This document shows positions 1 to 6,624 of a stretch of DNA of 7,615 bases, in pieces. The stretch is taken from positions 1 to 7,615 of the forward strand of contig JAHDCM010000174.1 in assembly GCA_020629895.1 (NCBI GenBank), read 5' to 3'. This stretch comes from Bacteroidota bacterium. Lineage in GTDB: Bacteria > Bacteroidota > Bacteroidia > Chitinophagales > UBA2359. The position numbers and the translations under genes were made by a program. The notes below the pieces were generated by a model. That model was given only the letters and a program-made list of their open reading frames with translations, made no database searches and was not told the origin of the DNA. Positions within the stretch are counted from its first letter, which is position 1, and every line of letters begins with the position of its first letter.

Positions 1-99
1 ACTAGAAACTAATGGGCGGGTAGTAGGACAACAAAAGTTAATTGTGGAGTAAGGGAACAAAAGGCTGTTTCATCTAATAATTTCCAATTTCTCTATATA

Positions 100-1629
100 T
101 TGTATCATTCCCCATTCCTTTCATTTCTGAAAAATCGTTACATATTGAACCGCATACCTCATCTCTTTTTCATTCAAAGACCCAAAATATTTGGTCTCTA
201 CTTGCTGGTACAATGTTTCCTATTCCTCCCTCTTTTTACTTGGGCAAATGAACGCCCTTTGCTCGAAAAACACCGTTCTACGGAACACTTTCGGGTACAT
301 TACACCCTCGAAGACAAGGCGCATCGACCTGCGGGGCGGGAGGCAAATGCTCAAGCGGCTGAACATTATGTATTTATGGTACAACACTATTTGGAAGCAG
401 CTTATACCAAACTTGTTACAGAACGAAATTATAGATCACCTATTGGGGACGGGACTATTGGAGGGGGCGAGCATTTATATGATGTGTATATTCAGGGATT
501 GGCGAATGGTGAAAATGGTATGACGAAGGCTGATCCTCCTTCGGATTTGCGAAGTGTACAAACGAGTACTTATATTATTATTTCGAACCAGCTTCCGCTG
601 GAAGATATTTATGGCGGTAATGCTTTAGCTGCAACCTGTACCCACGAGTTGTTTCATGCGATTCAAAATGCTTATTATTGTTCAGCACTGGCTGAATATC
701 CCAATGCTGCTGTCAAGGTTTCTAAATCGACTTCGCTTCGGGAGGGAACGGCAGTATGGGCAGAAACATTGCTTTCAAAAAAAGACCAACAGGCGAATCG
801 CTTTCCTAATAAAAATTATTATTCTTATTTAAACACTAAGCCGGGTTTGCTTAGTCATCCCGAAAAAGCCTTGTTGCTTCACGAAGAAGCCCATCACTCA
901 CAATATGCCTATTCTACGGTATTTTTTTGGGTGTATTTGAGTGAACAATTTGGGGAGGATATTATTCAAAAAATATGGGAGGCGAATGCTAGTACTGCCA
1001 AAGGAATGACCACAATTGGGGAGGAAATGGACATTTTAGATACGCTTTTACAAGAAAAAGGCGGCTTGCAGCAAGTACTTGAAAATTTTTATATCGCTTT
1101 GTATCTCTTGCATCAGGAAGCGGGAGTATATCAACATTACCAAACAAAGTACGCACGGTGGCGATTAAAAGAACATCATTTTTACCAGCAGTTTCTACAA
1201 AAAAAGTACTTTTTGCCTGCTCTTTCTCCAAGCGATTCGCCGATTCGTGCTACTTGGGATTGCCAAGCAAGTGATGTGCCTGTCCATTGTGAGTTGACAG
1301 CTATGGGTGGTTTGGGGATTCATCATCTTGCCCCACCTACAAAGGGTAAGTATCGCCTTTATATTCGGCCTTTGTTTGGTACTCCTAACCTACAAACAAA
1401 TGACTTAATGGCGGTATTGATACAGGAAAAAACAGGTGCAACGATTGAAGTAATGCCTGCTTCTTTTCAAGTGGTGAGTAATCAAATAAGCATTCCTTTT
1501 GAGTTGATAGACCCTACTAGTCAATTTATACTCTTGGTATATCGCCTTCAGGCACCTGAAATAGCGCAGTTATTGGGAAAAAAAACGATTCAATATCAAA
1601 TTAGTTTGGAAAAAGCAGGTGAATATTGA
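100..1629 (+). CDS. Exported HExxH zinc metalloprotease-like protein, MXAN_6640-type
   Basis: Probably a secreted or surface zinc peptidase of the gluzincin type; the substrate is unknown. The N-terminus (509 aa as called) has a long basic stretch followed by a hydrophobic core at about residues 30-48 ending in TWA-N, so a signal peptide cut near residue 49 is likely. The zinc motif HELFH is at residues 182-186 (H182, E183, H186). REGTAVWAE follows at 214-222, where E215 is the likely third zinc ligand; this spacing and the EGxAxW signature resemble MXAN_6640-family putative metalloproteases. Residues about 260-370 are helical. Residues about 380-505 look beta-rich and contain a possible disulfide pair, C388/C397. 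No clear type IX sorting domain is seen. The start is uncertain because the n-region is unusually long; TTG at 145 would give a more normal signal peptide. No Shine-Dalgarno site is seen. It overlaps or closely precedes the DUF4271 gene, suggesting cotranscription. The protease call is family inference; activity is not shown. Confidence 0.72.
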   Translation: MYHSPFLSFLKNRYILNRIPHLFFIQRPKIFGLYLLVQCFLFLPLFTWANERPLLEKHRSTEHFRVHYTLEDKAHRPAGREANAQAAEHYVFMVQHYLEAAYTKLVTERNYRSPIGDGTIGGGEHLYDVYIQGLANGENGMTKADPPSDLRSVQTSTYIIISNQLPLEDIYGGNALAATCTHELFHAIQNAYYCSALAEYPNAAVKVSKSTSLREGTAVWAETLLSKKDQQANRFPNKNYYSYLNTKPGLLSHPEKALLLHEEAHHSQYAYSTVFFWVYLSEQFGEDIIQKIWEANASTAKGMTTIGEEMDILDTLLQEKGGLQQVLENFYIALYLLHQEAGVYQHYQTKYARWRLKEHHFYQQFLQKKYFLPALSPSDSPIRATWDCQASDVPVHCELTAMGGLGIHHLAPPTKGKYRLYIRPLFGTPNLQTNDLMAVLIQEKTGATIEVMPASFQVVSNQISIPFELIDPTSQFILLVYRLQAPEIAQLLGKKTIQYQISLEKAGEY

Positions 1630-1682
1630 GTGATTTTTGTATCATTCGTTTTTATTGTTTTTTAGTATTGACTTTTTACACT

Positions 1683-2609
1683 ATGCAATCACTGCTTATT
1701 GTTTGTTTGTGGCTTATTGTAGGTATATCCACTCCTTCAACCATCAATAGTACGGTGGAAGATACGATATGGATGACTACTGATAGCACCTTGCATCATG
1801 TTTTGGATGACTATCGTAGCCCGCAAGTATTTGAGCTATCGGACTCTTGTGCGAAAGAGGGTATTTTATATGGCATTACGGATGTAATACCTGTTCTTCC
1901 TGAAGAAAATACGCCACAGATCATTCAGATTCATGAAAAGCGCGATACCAAAGATACGACTACCATCTTGTTTTATCTACTACTCGCTGCCCTTACTATT
2001 TTTGCGTTTGCCAAATATGCTTATCAAAATTATGTCAGTAAAACATGGCGTTCTTTTACTAATTTCAACTTGGCTACTCAATTTTATGAGGACACACTAC
2101 ACATGAAAAAGCCCGTAGAATTGCTCCTTTCTATTAATAGAATCCTCATTCTTAGTGTTTTATTCTTCTTGCTGGCGCGCTACTTTTACCCGACACCTCC
2201 GTTTAATGACCTCACATTGTGGCTTATTATTTTGGGAATTGTGGCTGTTTTATCCATTTTAAGGAATGCGGCCTTACAATTTCTTGCCTTTATTTTACCT
2301 ATTGGTGATCGCATTCATTTTTATCATTTCAATCTCGAACTAGCGATAAATATATTTAGTATATCGCTTTTGCCTTTGTTATTTATATTTGCTTTTTCAC
2401 AACAATTTATAAAATCTTATGTTTTGATTGGCGTGGTTTGCCTCACCATTATCTACCTCTTATATCGCAGTTTTCGGGGTTTTCTGGTCAGTCGAGACTT
2501 GCTTCCATTTCACAAATTCCACTTTTTTGTGTACCTTTGCACCTTTGAAATCGCACCCCTGATCATTTTGTACAAAATATTAGGAAAACTGATTGACATG
2601 ATTGTATAG
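1683..2609 (+). CDS. DUF4271 family polytopic inner-membrane protein
   Basis: Integral membrane protein of unknown function, typical of Bacteroidota. From the ATG at 1683 it has 308 residues. An N-terminal hydrophobic segment (about 2-17) is probably a signal peptide or first anchor. A polar, likely periplasmic stretch follows (about 20-90), then roughly six membrane segments near 92-110, 149-169, 177-207, 217-238, 244-262 and 279-299. The C-terminal signature FHKFHFFVYLCTFEIAPL (about 276-293) is what I recognise as DUF4271. The start is debatable. TTG at 1626 lies in the same frame, overlaps the upstream stop (TTGA) and has AGGT at 1617-1620 five bases before it, giving 327 residues. I prefer the ATG because it gives a compact signal segment and TTG starts are uncommon in this phylum. 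The gene lies just upstream of hemD, an arrangement I recall from many Bacteroidota, so a role linked to tetrapyrrole metabolism or envelope function is possible but unproven. Confidence 0.82.
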   Translation: MQSLLIVCLWLIVGISTPSTINSTVEDTIWMTTDSTLHHVLDDYRSPQVFELSDSCAKEGILYGITDVIPVLPEENTPQIIQIHEKRDTKDTTTILFYLLLAALTIFAFAKYAYQNYVSKTWRSFTNFNLATQFYEDTLHMKKPVELLLSINRILILSVLFFLLARYFYPTPPFNDLTLWLIILGIVAVLSILRNAALQFLAFILPIGDRIHFYHFNLELAINIFSISLLPLLFIFAFSQQFIKSYVLIGVVCLTIIYLLYRSFRGFLVSRDLLPFHKFHFFVYLCTFEIAPLIILYKILGKLIDMIV

Positions 2610-2652
2610 TCAAATAGGTAAGTACAAACTAAGCATATCTGCTGTCATCAAG

Positions 2653-2684
2653 TTGTCATTTCTCAAGACTAACACCTATTTTAA
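2653..2684 (+). promoter_or_regulatory. Weak candidate promoter for hemD
   Basis: TTG at 2653-2655 is followed after 21 bases by TATTTTAA (2677-2684), a partial match to the Bacteroidota -33/-7 pattern TTG ... TAnnTTTG. It lies 21 bases before the hemD start, in the 96-base gap after the DUF4271 gene, where no terminator is visible. The last two positions of the -7 box do not match, so readthrough from upstream is an equally good explanation for hemD expression. Confidence 0.22.
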
Positions 2685-2705
2685 TTCGATAATTAATAAT
2701 TCTAT

Positions 2706-3500
2706 ATGAGCACATTGGATAATGAAGTTATCAACGAAGTAAAGTCTATACTGATTTCACAACCTAAACCAGAACGTTCTCCATATTTTGCGCTCGCTAC
2801 CAAACATAATGTTAAGATTGATTTCCGTTCTTTTATACAGGTAGAAGGCGTTTCTGGTAAAGAATTTCGAAAAAAACGCATCAATATACCTGATTATAGT
2901 GCGATTATTTTTACGAGTAAAAACTCCATTAAACACTTTTTTCGAATCTGCGAGGAACTCCGAATTAAGGTTTCTCCTGACTTGAAATATTTCTGTGCTT
3001 CAGAAGCTATCGCTCTTTTTCTTCAAAAGTTTATTACCTACCGCAAACGCAAGGTCTTTTTCGCCAAGAAACAAGGAACACAAGCAAGCCTTAAAGACGT
3101 GATGAAAAAGCATGTGAATAAAGAATCCTTTTTATTGCCTTGTTCTCTTAGTAGAAAAGACGATCTACCTAATTACCTCAAAGAAAATGGCTTCAATTTT
3201 ATGGAAGCCCCTATCTACGATACGGTTGCTAGTGACTTATCGGATTTAGAGAATATTTTTTATGACATTATCATTTTCTTTAGTCCATTAGGGGTTAAGT
3301 CACTTTACCACAACTTTCCAGACTTCAAACAAAATAATACCCGTATTGCTGCTTTTGGTCCTGCTACTGCTCGAATCATAGAGGAATATAACTTGCGTTT
3401 GGATATAAAAGCTCCACAACCAGGTGTGCCTTCGATGACGATGGCTATTGAGAAATATATACTAAAGGCTAACGGCAAATATGAGCCACCCAAATCCTAA
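2706..3500 (+). CDS. hemD: Uroporphyrinogen-III synthase
   Basis: Cytoplasmic enzyme that closes hydroxymethylbilane into uroporphyrinogen III with inversion of ring D, the branch point for heme, siroheme and cobalamin-type tetrapyrroles. The 264-residue length fits the family. It matches the Bacteroidota form of HemD: KSILISQPKPE near 13-23, SFIQVEGVS at 42-50, IFTSKNSI at 68-75, FFSPLGVKSL at 191-200, AAFGPATA at 215-222 and PSMTMAIEKYI at 242-252. These elements span both lobes of the two-domain HemD fold. HemD is divergent in sequence, and conserved residues are few, so recognition rests on this whole set. The start at 2706 is the only ATG upstream of the conserved KSILISQPKPE; it adds about ten residues before the usual beginning. 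The gene follows the DUF4271 gene and overlaps the next gene by 20 bases, so the downstream gene is probably translated from the same message. A short imperfect direct repeat (TGTCAT at 2644 and 2655) lies upstream, with no known meaning. Confidence 0.92.
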   Translation: MSTLDNEVINEVKSILISQPKPERSPYFALATKHNVKIDFRSFIQVEGVSGKEFRKKRINIPDYSAIIFTSKNSIKHFFRICEELRIKVSPDLKYFCASEAIALFLQKFITYRKRKVFFAKKQGTQASLKDVMKKHVNKESFLLPCSLSRKDDLPNYLKENGFNFMEAPIYDTVASDLSDLENIFYDIIIFFSPLGVKSLYHNFPDFKQNNTRIAAFGPATARIIEEYNLRLDIKAPQPGVPSMTMAIEKYILKANGKYEPPKS

Positions 3501-5559
3501 ACACACCAATCAGCTAGTTCATTCAACTAGCCCTTACCTTTTACAACATGCTCATAATCCTGTGGACTGGTACCCCTGGGGAGCAGTTGCCTTACAACGC
3601 GCCAAAGCGGAAGATAAACCTATCTTAATCAGTATTGGTTATGCCGCTTGTCATTGGTGCCATGTGATGGAGCGTGAATCGTTTGAAAATGAAGAAGTGG
3701 CAGCCTTTATGAATGCTCACTTTATCAATATTAAAGTAGACCGAGAAGAACGACCCGATTTAGACCAAATATACATGGAAGCCTTAACTACTATTGCAGG
3801 TAGTGGTGGCTGGCCGCTCAACTGTTTTTTGACGCCTGATGGACGGCCTTTTTATGGAGGTACTTACTACCCACCTCAACCGATGTACAATCGTCTATCT
3901 TGGATAGATGTCCTTCAGCGCATTCATCATGCATTTCACCATCGACGAGAAGAAATCGAAAAACAAGCCAACCAACTAACTTATCATATTCAAACGCGCG
4001 ATCAAGTTGTTTTTAAAAGCCCTATTATTGATCCGACTATCTCCAAGCCTGTTGAAGAAGTACAAGTAAAAGAAGTTTTTGAACGCTTAAAACGCCATTT
4101 CGATTTAGCAGATGGTGGATTTGGAGACGCACCTAAGTTTCCCGGTACGATGAACCTACAATGGTTGCTGGATTACCACTATCATACCCAAAACGAAGAA
4201 GCTTTACAACATCTCACCTTCTCGCTTGATAAAATGATACAAGGCGGTATTTATGATCAATTGGGGGGTGGATTTGCGCGTTATACCGTTGATAAAAAAT
4301 GGTTGGTTCCTCACTTTGAAAAAATGCTCTATGATAATGGCTTATTGGTTGCTGTTATTGCTAAAGCTTATAAGTTGACTAAAAAGGATTTATATCGTGA
4401 AACGATTGAACATACGCTTCAATTTATTGCGCGCGATATGATGAGTCAGGAAGGAGGCTTTTACGCTTCTTATGATGCTGACTCGGAAGGAGTAGAGGGG
4501 AAATTTTATGTATGGGATGAGGTGGAAATAGATCAATTGTTAGGAGCTGATGCAGCCTTATTTAAGGACTTTTATGATGTTTCTACTGCTGGCAATTGGG
4601 AACATCAAAACATTTTGAATTGCCCGCTTTCTTACGAAGTATTTGCCACCAATAATAGTATCTCCGTAGCCGAGTTAAAAACAAAAATGGCTCAAAGCCG
4701 TCAACTCTTGTTTAATGCGCGCGAAAAACGGATAAAGCCAGGCCTAGATGATAAAATTATTCTTGGCTGGAATGCCTTGATGTGTTCGGCTTTTGCTCAT
4801 GCCGCTGCTGCTCTTCAAAATGACCATTATCAAGCAGTTGCCGAACGCAACTTAGCTTTTATGCTAGAAAAATATAAGCGTGGTAATAGTGCATATCACC
4901 TACTTCATACTTACAAAAATGGGCAAGCCCAATTTCCTGCCTTCTTAGATGATTATGCCCTCCTAATTGCGGCTATTTTAGATGTTTATTCACTCAATTT
5001 CAAACCCGAATTACTCGAACTAGCTGAAGGCTTATTGCAATTTGTAGAACGCCATTTTAGCGACCCGAATTCAGTTATATTTTATTATACGCCCGATTAT
5101 CAAGCGGATATTGTACTGCGAAAAAAGGAATTTTATGATGGAGCTACTCCATCAGGTAATTCAACGATGGCCATTAACTATCAACGTTTGGGAGCTTTGT
5201 TGGGCAATATTACTTACCAAGAGAAAGCTCTTAAAATGATTAAGTCGGCTGAGACGGCTTTAATGAAGCTACCTACTTCTTTGGGACAGTGGGCGAATGC
5301 TTGGATGCAGGTTGCTTTTCCTCATTTTGAAGTAGCTGTTGTGGGAAAGGAGGCCTTGTCAATTGCAAAAGAAATTCAACAATTACATCTGCCCGCTATT
5401 GTTTTAGCTGCTAGTACAACTCCTAATGATTCTTTTTCCTTATTTGAGGATCGTTATGTGGAAGGCCAAACCTTGATTTATATTTGTGAGGGCATGTCGT
5501 GTCGAATGCCTGTGGAGACAGTAGCGGAATTGCTGGAGGGGCTTTCGCGTGAGGGATAG
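3481..5559 (+). CDS. Thioredoxin-fold / alpha-barrel protein, YyaL/SSP411 (DUF255) family
   Basis: Full-length member (692 aa) of the family that includes Bacillus subtilis YyaL and mammalian SPATA20/SSP411. The N-terminal domain (about 1-165) is thioredoxin-like (Thioredox_DsbH), with the redox motif C57-H-W-C60 and GGWPLN (109-114) supplying the expected cis-proline. The remainder is an (alpha/alpha)6-type barrel resembling N-acylglucosamine epimerase and glycosidase folds. Family blocks are intact: GGFGDAPKFP (212-221), YDQLGGGFARYTV (258-270), VPHFEKMLYDNG (276-287), FYASYDADSEG (327-337), KPGLDDKIILGWNALM (419-434) and DGATPSGN (553-560). The C-terminal C669/C674 pair also fits. There is no signal peptide, so it is probably cytosolic. 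Its biochemical role is not established; neither redox nor sugar chemistry should be assumed. The ATG at 3481 lies inside the last codons of hemD, 20 bases before the hemD stop, with only a weak AAAGG 12 bases upstream. Translational coupling is likely. The end of the gene overlaps the candidate RNA element. Confidence 0.93.
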   Translation: MSHPNPKHTNQLVHSTSPYLLQHAHNPVDWYPWGAVALQRAKAEDKPILISIGYAACHWCHVMERESFENEEVAAFMNAHFINIKVDREERPDLDQIYMEALTTIAGSGGWPLNCFLTPDGRPFYGGTYYPPQPMYNRLSWIDVLQRIHHAFHHRREEIEKQANQLTYHIQTRDQVVFKSPIIDPTISKPVEEVQVKEVFERLKRHFDLADGGFGDAPKFPGTMNLQWLLDYHYHTQNEEALQHLTFSLDKMIQGGIYDQLGGGFARYTVDKKWLVPHFEKMLYDNGLLVAVIAKAYKLTKKDLYRETIEHTLQFIARDMMSQEGGFYASYDADSEGVEGKFYVWDEVEIDQLLGADAALFKDFYDVSTAGNWEHQNILNCPLSYEVFATNNSISVAELKTKMAQSRQLLFNAREKRIKPGLDDKIILGWNALMCSAFAHAAAALQNDHYQAVAERNLAFMLEKYKRGNSAYHLLHTYKNGQAQFPAFLDDYALLIAAILDVYSLNFKPELLELAEGLLQFVERHFSDPNSVIFYYTPDYQADIVLRKKEFYDGATPSGNSTMAINYQRLGALLGNITYQEKALKMIKSAETALMKLPTSLGQWANAWMQVAFPHFEVAVVGKEALSIAKEIQQLHLPAIVLAASTTPNDSFSLFEDRYVEGQTLIYICEGMSCRMPVETVAELLEGLSREG

Positions 5560-5686
5560 TAGTGGGTAGCTTGACGAAATAGAAAGGTAGTGAGGCTTGG
5601 ACTAGCAGGGCTGACGAAGGAAGACACTGCTAGGACTTTAGCCAAACACCTTGTCTATGAGGCAACTACAAGCGGATAGCCCGACG
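5548..5686 (+). other. Candidate structured 3'-UTR RNA element of unknown function
   Basis: The sequence CGTGAGGGATAG (5548-5559, including the stop codon of the upstream gene) can pair with GATAGCCCGACG (5675-5686). CGU pairs with ACG and GGG with CCC, with a small bulge between them. Beyond that lies an AUAG/GAUAG internal loop in which two U-A pairs sit between A-G and G-A oppositions. Just inside are similar stretches AGTGG (5562-5566) and AGCGG (5671-5675). The interior can form further helices: GTAGT (5587-5591) with ACTAC (5665-5669), GGCT (5594-5597) with AGCC (5640-5643), CTAGCAG (5602-5608) with CTGCTAG (5627-5633), and a small CCTT/GAGG hairpin at 5649-5662. The element leads directly into the terminator. 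The edges resemble a GGGATAG...GCGGATAGCCCG pattern I recall from other Bacteroidota intergenic regions, but I could not check this. The strand is inferred from its position before the terminator of the plus-strand transcript. It, the terminator and short flanks fill the 207-base gap at 5560-5766. Confidence 0.4.
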
Positions 5687-5741
5687 TGTATAAAAAAAGC
5701 GCAGTAACCCTAAAACGGTTATTGCGCTTTTTTTATACACG
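5685..5741. terminator. Bidirectional intrinsic terminator between convergent genes
   Basis: The arms 5685-5709 and 5717-5741 form a 25-pair stem with a single G-U wobble (5704/5722) and a seven-base loop (5710-5716). The core is GCGC plus GTAACC paired with GGTTATTGCGC. The left arm carries A7 (5692-5698) and the right arm T7 (5728-5734), so each direction gets a GC-containing hairpin followed by a U tract. It lies between the plus-strand gene ending at 5559 and the minus-strand gene ending at 5767, as expected for a shared terminator. The pairing continues past the A/T tracts through CGTGTAT/ATACACG, which is longer than a terminator needs. Confidence 0.88.
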
Positions 5742-5766
5742 GCACGCCCAAAAGAAACATAATTAC

Positions 5767-6552
5767 CTAAGCATTTTCAAAGAATGAATTACTTCGCTGA
5801 AGTACTTCTCGAAACAACTGGTTTAGTGGTTCTTTATCGGGGAAATTGCTTTCCATAACTGCTCCTGCTTGATAACAGTAGGTCATTTCCTCCTCTACAA
5901 ATTGATGAATAATTGGCTGTCGCTCAATGGTATCTTGTTCACTGGCAGTTTCTTTCCACTTTAATAACTCATGTACTTTTGCTAACAATTTTGGACGCTC
6001 CTTGAGTAATGGCAATAGGCGATAAAACTCCATTGGAGGTGGCGTTTTAGTATCGACAATCCAACGAGCGCATAGCAGTGGACGTATGACGTAGAAGTAC
6101 TTTTTGAGCTTGACTTGTTCGTGTTGCAACTCGGTATTTAGCATTTTTTTGGTGATTCCTAAATAATGCAGCATCGTGGTTTTGGGAGTAAAATATTGTG
6201 TTTGTAAGCTGTGGAGTTGCTCTCTTAAATAGTCATCACTTTGATACACAATTGGCGAGTCAATCCAACTATAAACGGATGCATTAGATTTGGCGTATAG
6301 GTTGAGGGTTTTGCGAATGTCCCACCCTCCTAAATCAAGCAGTCCATCATCGAGGTCGAGGTTGATATAATCCGTTTTTTCATTGATAGACAAATACCAG
6401 TCGGTTGGATGGACATAAATGAAGCGTACATCGTAATCGCTATCAGGAGAGGGGAAACCCCATGCGCGGCTTCCAGATTCGCAGGCATATAAGATGCGTA
6501 TTTGATGGCTTTTCTCTAGTTGCCGTAGTACTGTTTTTATTTTTTCTTGCAT
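5767..6552 (-). CDS. DNA polymerase beta-type nucleotidyltransferase, RlaP/YcgL family
   Basis: Predicted nucleotidyltransferase of 261 aa. The catalytic signature is ESGSRAWGF (residues 25-33) followed by DSDYDVRFIY (37-46). G27-S28 is the substrate-binding turn, and D39 and D41 are the likely metal-binding carboxylates. A third acidic residue probably lies in LDLGGWDIRKTL (72-83), with D78 the best candidate. The block NASVYSWIDSP (90-100) is also typical. The rest is a helical C-terminal region. This is PF10127/COG3541. Some members, called RlaP, occur with RtcB-type RNA ligases and are thought to act in RNA repair; the substrate here is unknown and no ligase gene is in the window. The start at 6552 is chosen because family homology begins right after it. 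An in-frame ATG at 6639 would add 29 unrelated residues and overlap the start of trhO. The gene converges on the upstream operon across a shared terminator. No clear promoter is seen. Confidence 0.88.
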   Translation of the reverse strand: MQEKIKTVLRQLEKSHQIRILYACESGSRAWGFPSPDSDYDVRFIYVHPTDWYLSINEKTDYINLDLDDGLLDLGGWDIRKTLNLYAKSNASVYSWIDSPIVYQSDDYLREQLHSLQTQYFTPKTTMLHYLGITKKMLNTELQHEQVKLKKYFYVIRPLLCARWIVDTKTPPPMEFYRLLPLLKERPKLLAKVHELLKWKETASEQDTIERQPIIHQFVEEEMTYCYQAGAVMESNFPDKEPLNQLFREVLQRSNSFFENA

Positions 6553-6569
6553 TAGGTCGTTTTTATATC

Positions 6570-6600
6570 TTGTATCACCAAGTACATTTTTGTATTTTTG
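6570..6600 (+). promoter_or_regulatory. trhO: Bacteroidota-type promoter for trhO
   Basis: TTG at 6570-6572 and TATTTTTG at 6593-6600 are separated by 20 bases. This matches the -33/-7 pattern of the Bacteroidota primary sigma factor, including all fixed positions of TAnnTTTG. Transcription would begin near 6606, leaving about 18-20 untranslated bases before the trhO ATG. The leader is A/T-rich with no Shine-Dalgarno sequence, which is usual for the phylum. The site sits within the 72-base space between two divergent starts. That also argues against extending the minus-strand gene across it. Confidence 0.65.
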
Positions 6601-6624
6601 TAGATTATTAAAATACATAAATTC

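Noticed and set aside
1..99. Search for a promoter or RNA element upstream of the metalloprotease
   Set aside because: No TAnnTTTG box with a properly spaced TTG, no long hairpin and no riboswitch-like pattern was seen. The GGGTAGTAGGAC stretch only loosely resembles the intergenic element and lacks the GGATAG edges.
191..523. 110-residue plus-strand open frame in another frame of the metalloprotease gene
   Set aside because: It is a shadow frame whose product has no recognisable domain and overlaps the signal peptide and mature region of the real gene.
989..1231. 80-residue minus-strand open frame inside the metalloprotease gene
   Set aside because: It lies wholly within a well-supported gene, resembles no family I know, and has no promoter or ribosome site.
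2610..2705. Heme- or cobalamin-responsive riboswitch before hemD
   Set aside because: The 96-base gap has no cobalamin-type conserved boxes and no extended pairing, only a short imperfect direct repeat around TGTCAT.
2702..2884. Minus-strand open frame opposite the start of hemD
   Set aside because: It is antisense to conserved HemD sequence and has no supporting signals.
3305..3493. Minus-strand open frame opposite the end of hemD
   Set aside because: It is antisense to the conserved HemD C-terminus, and its product has no recognisable features.
5560..5680. Remnant of a broken gene or mobile element in the intergenic region
   Set aside because: Stops are frequent, there are no terminal inverted repeats with target duplications, and the pairing edges fit a structured RNA better.
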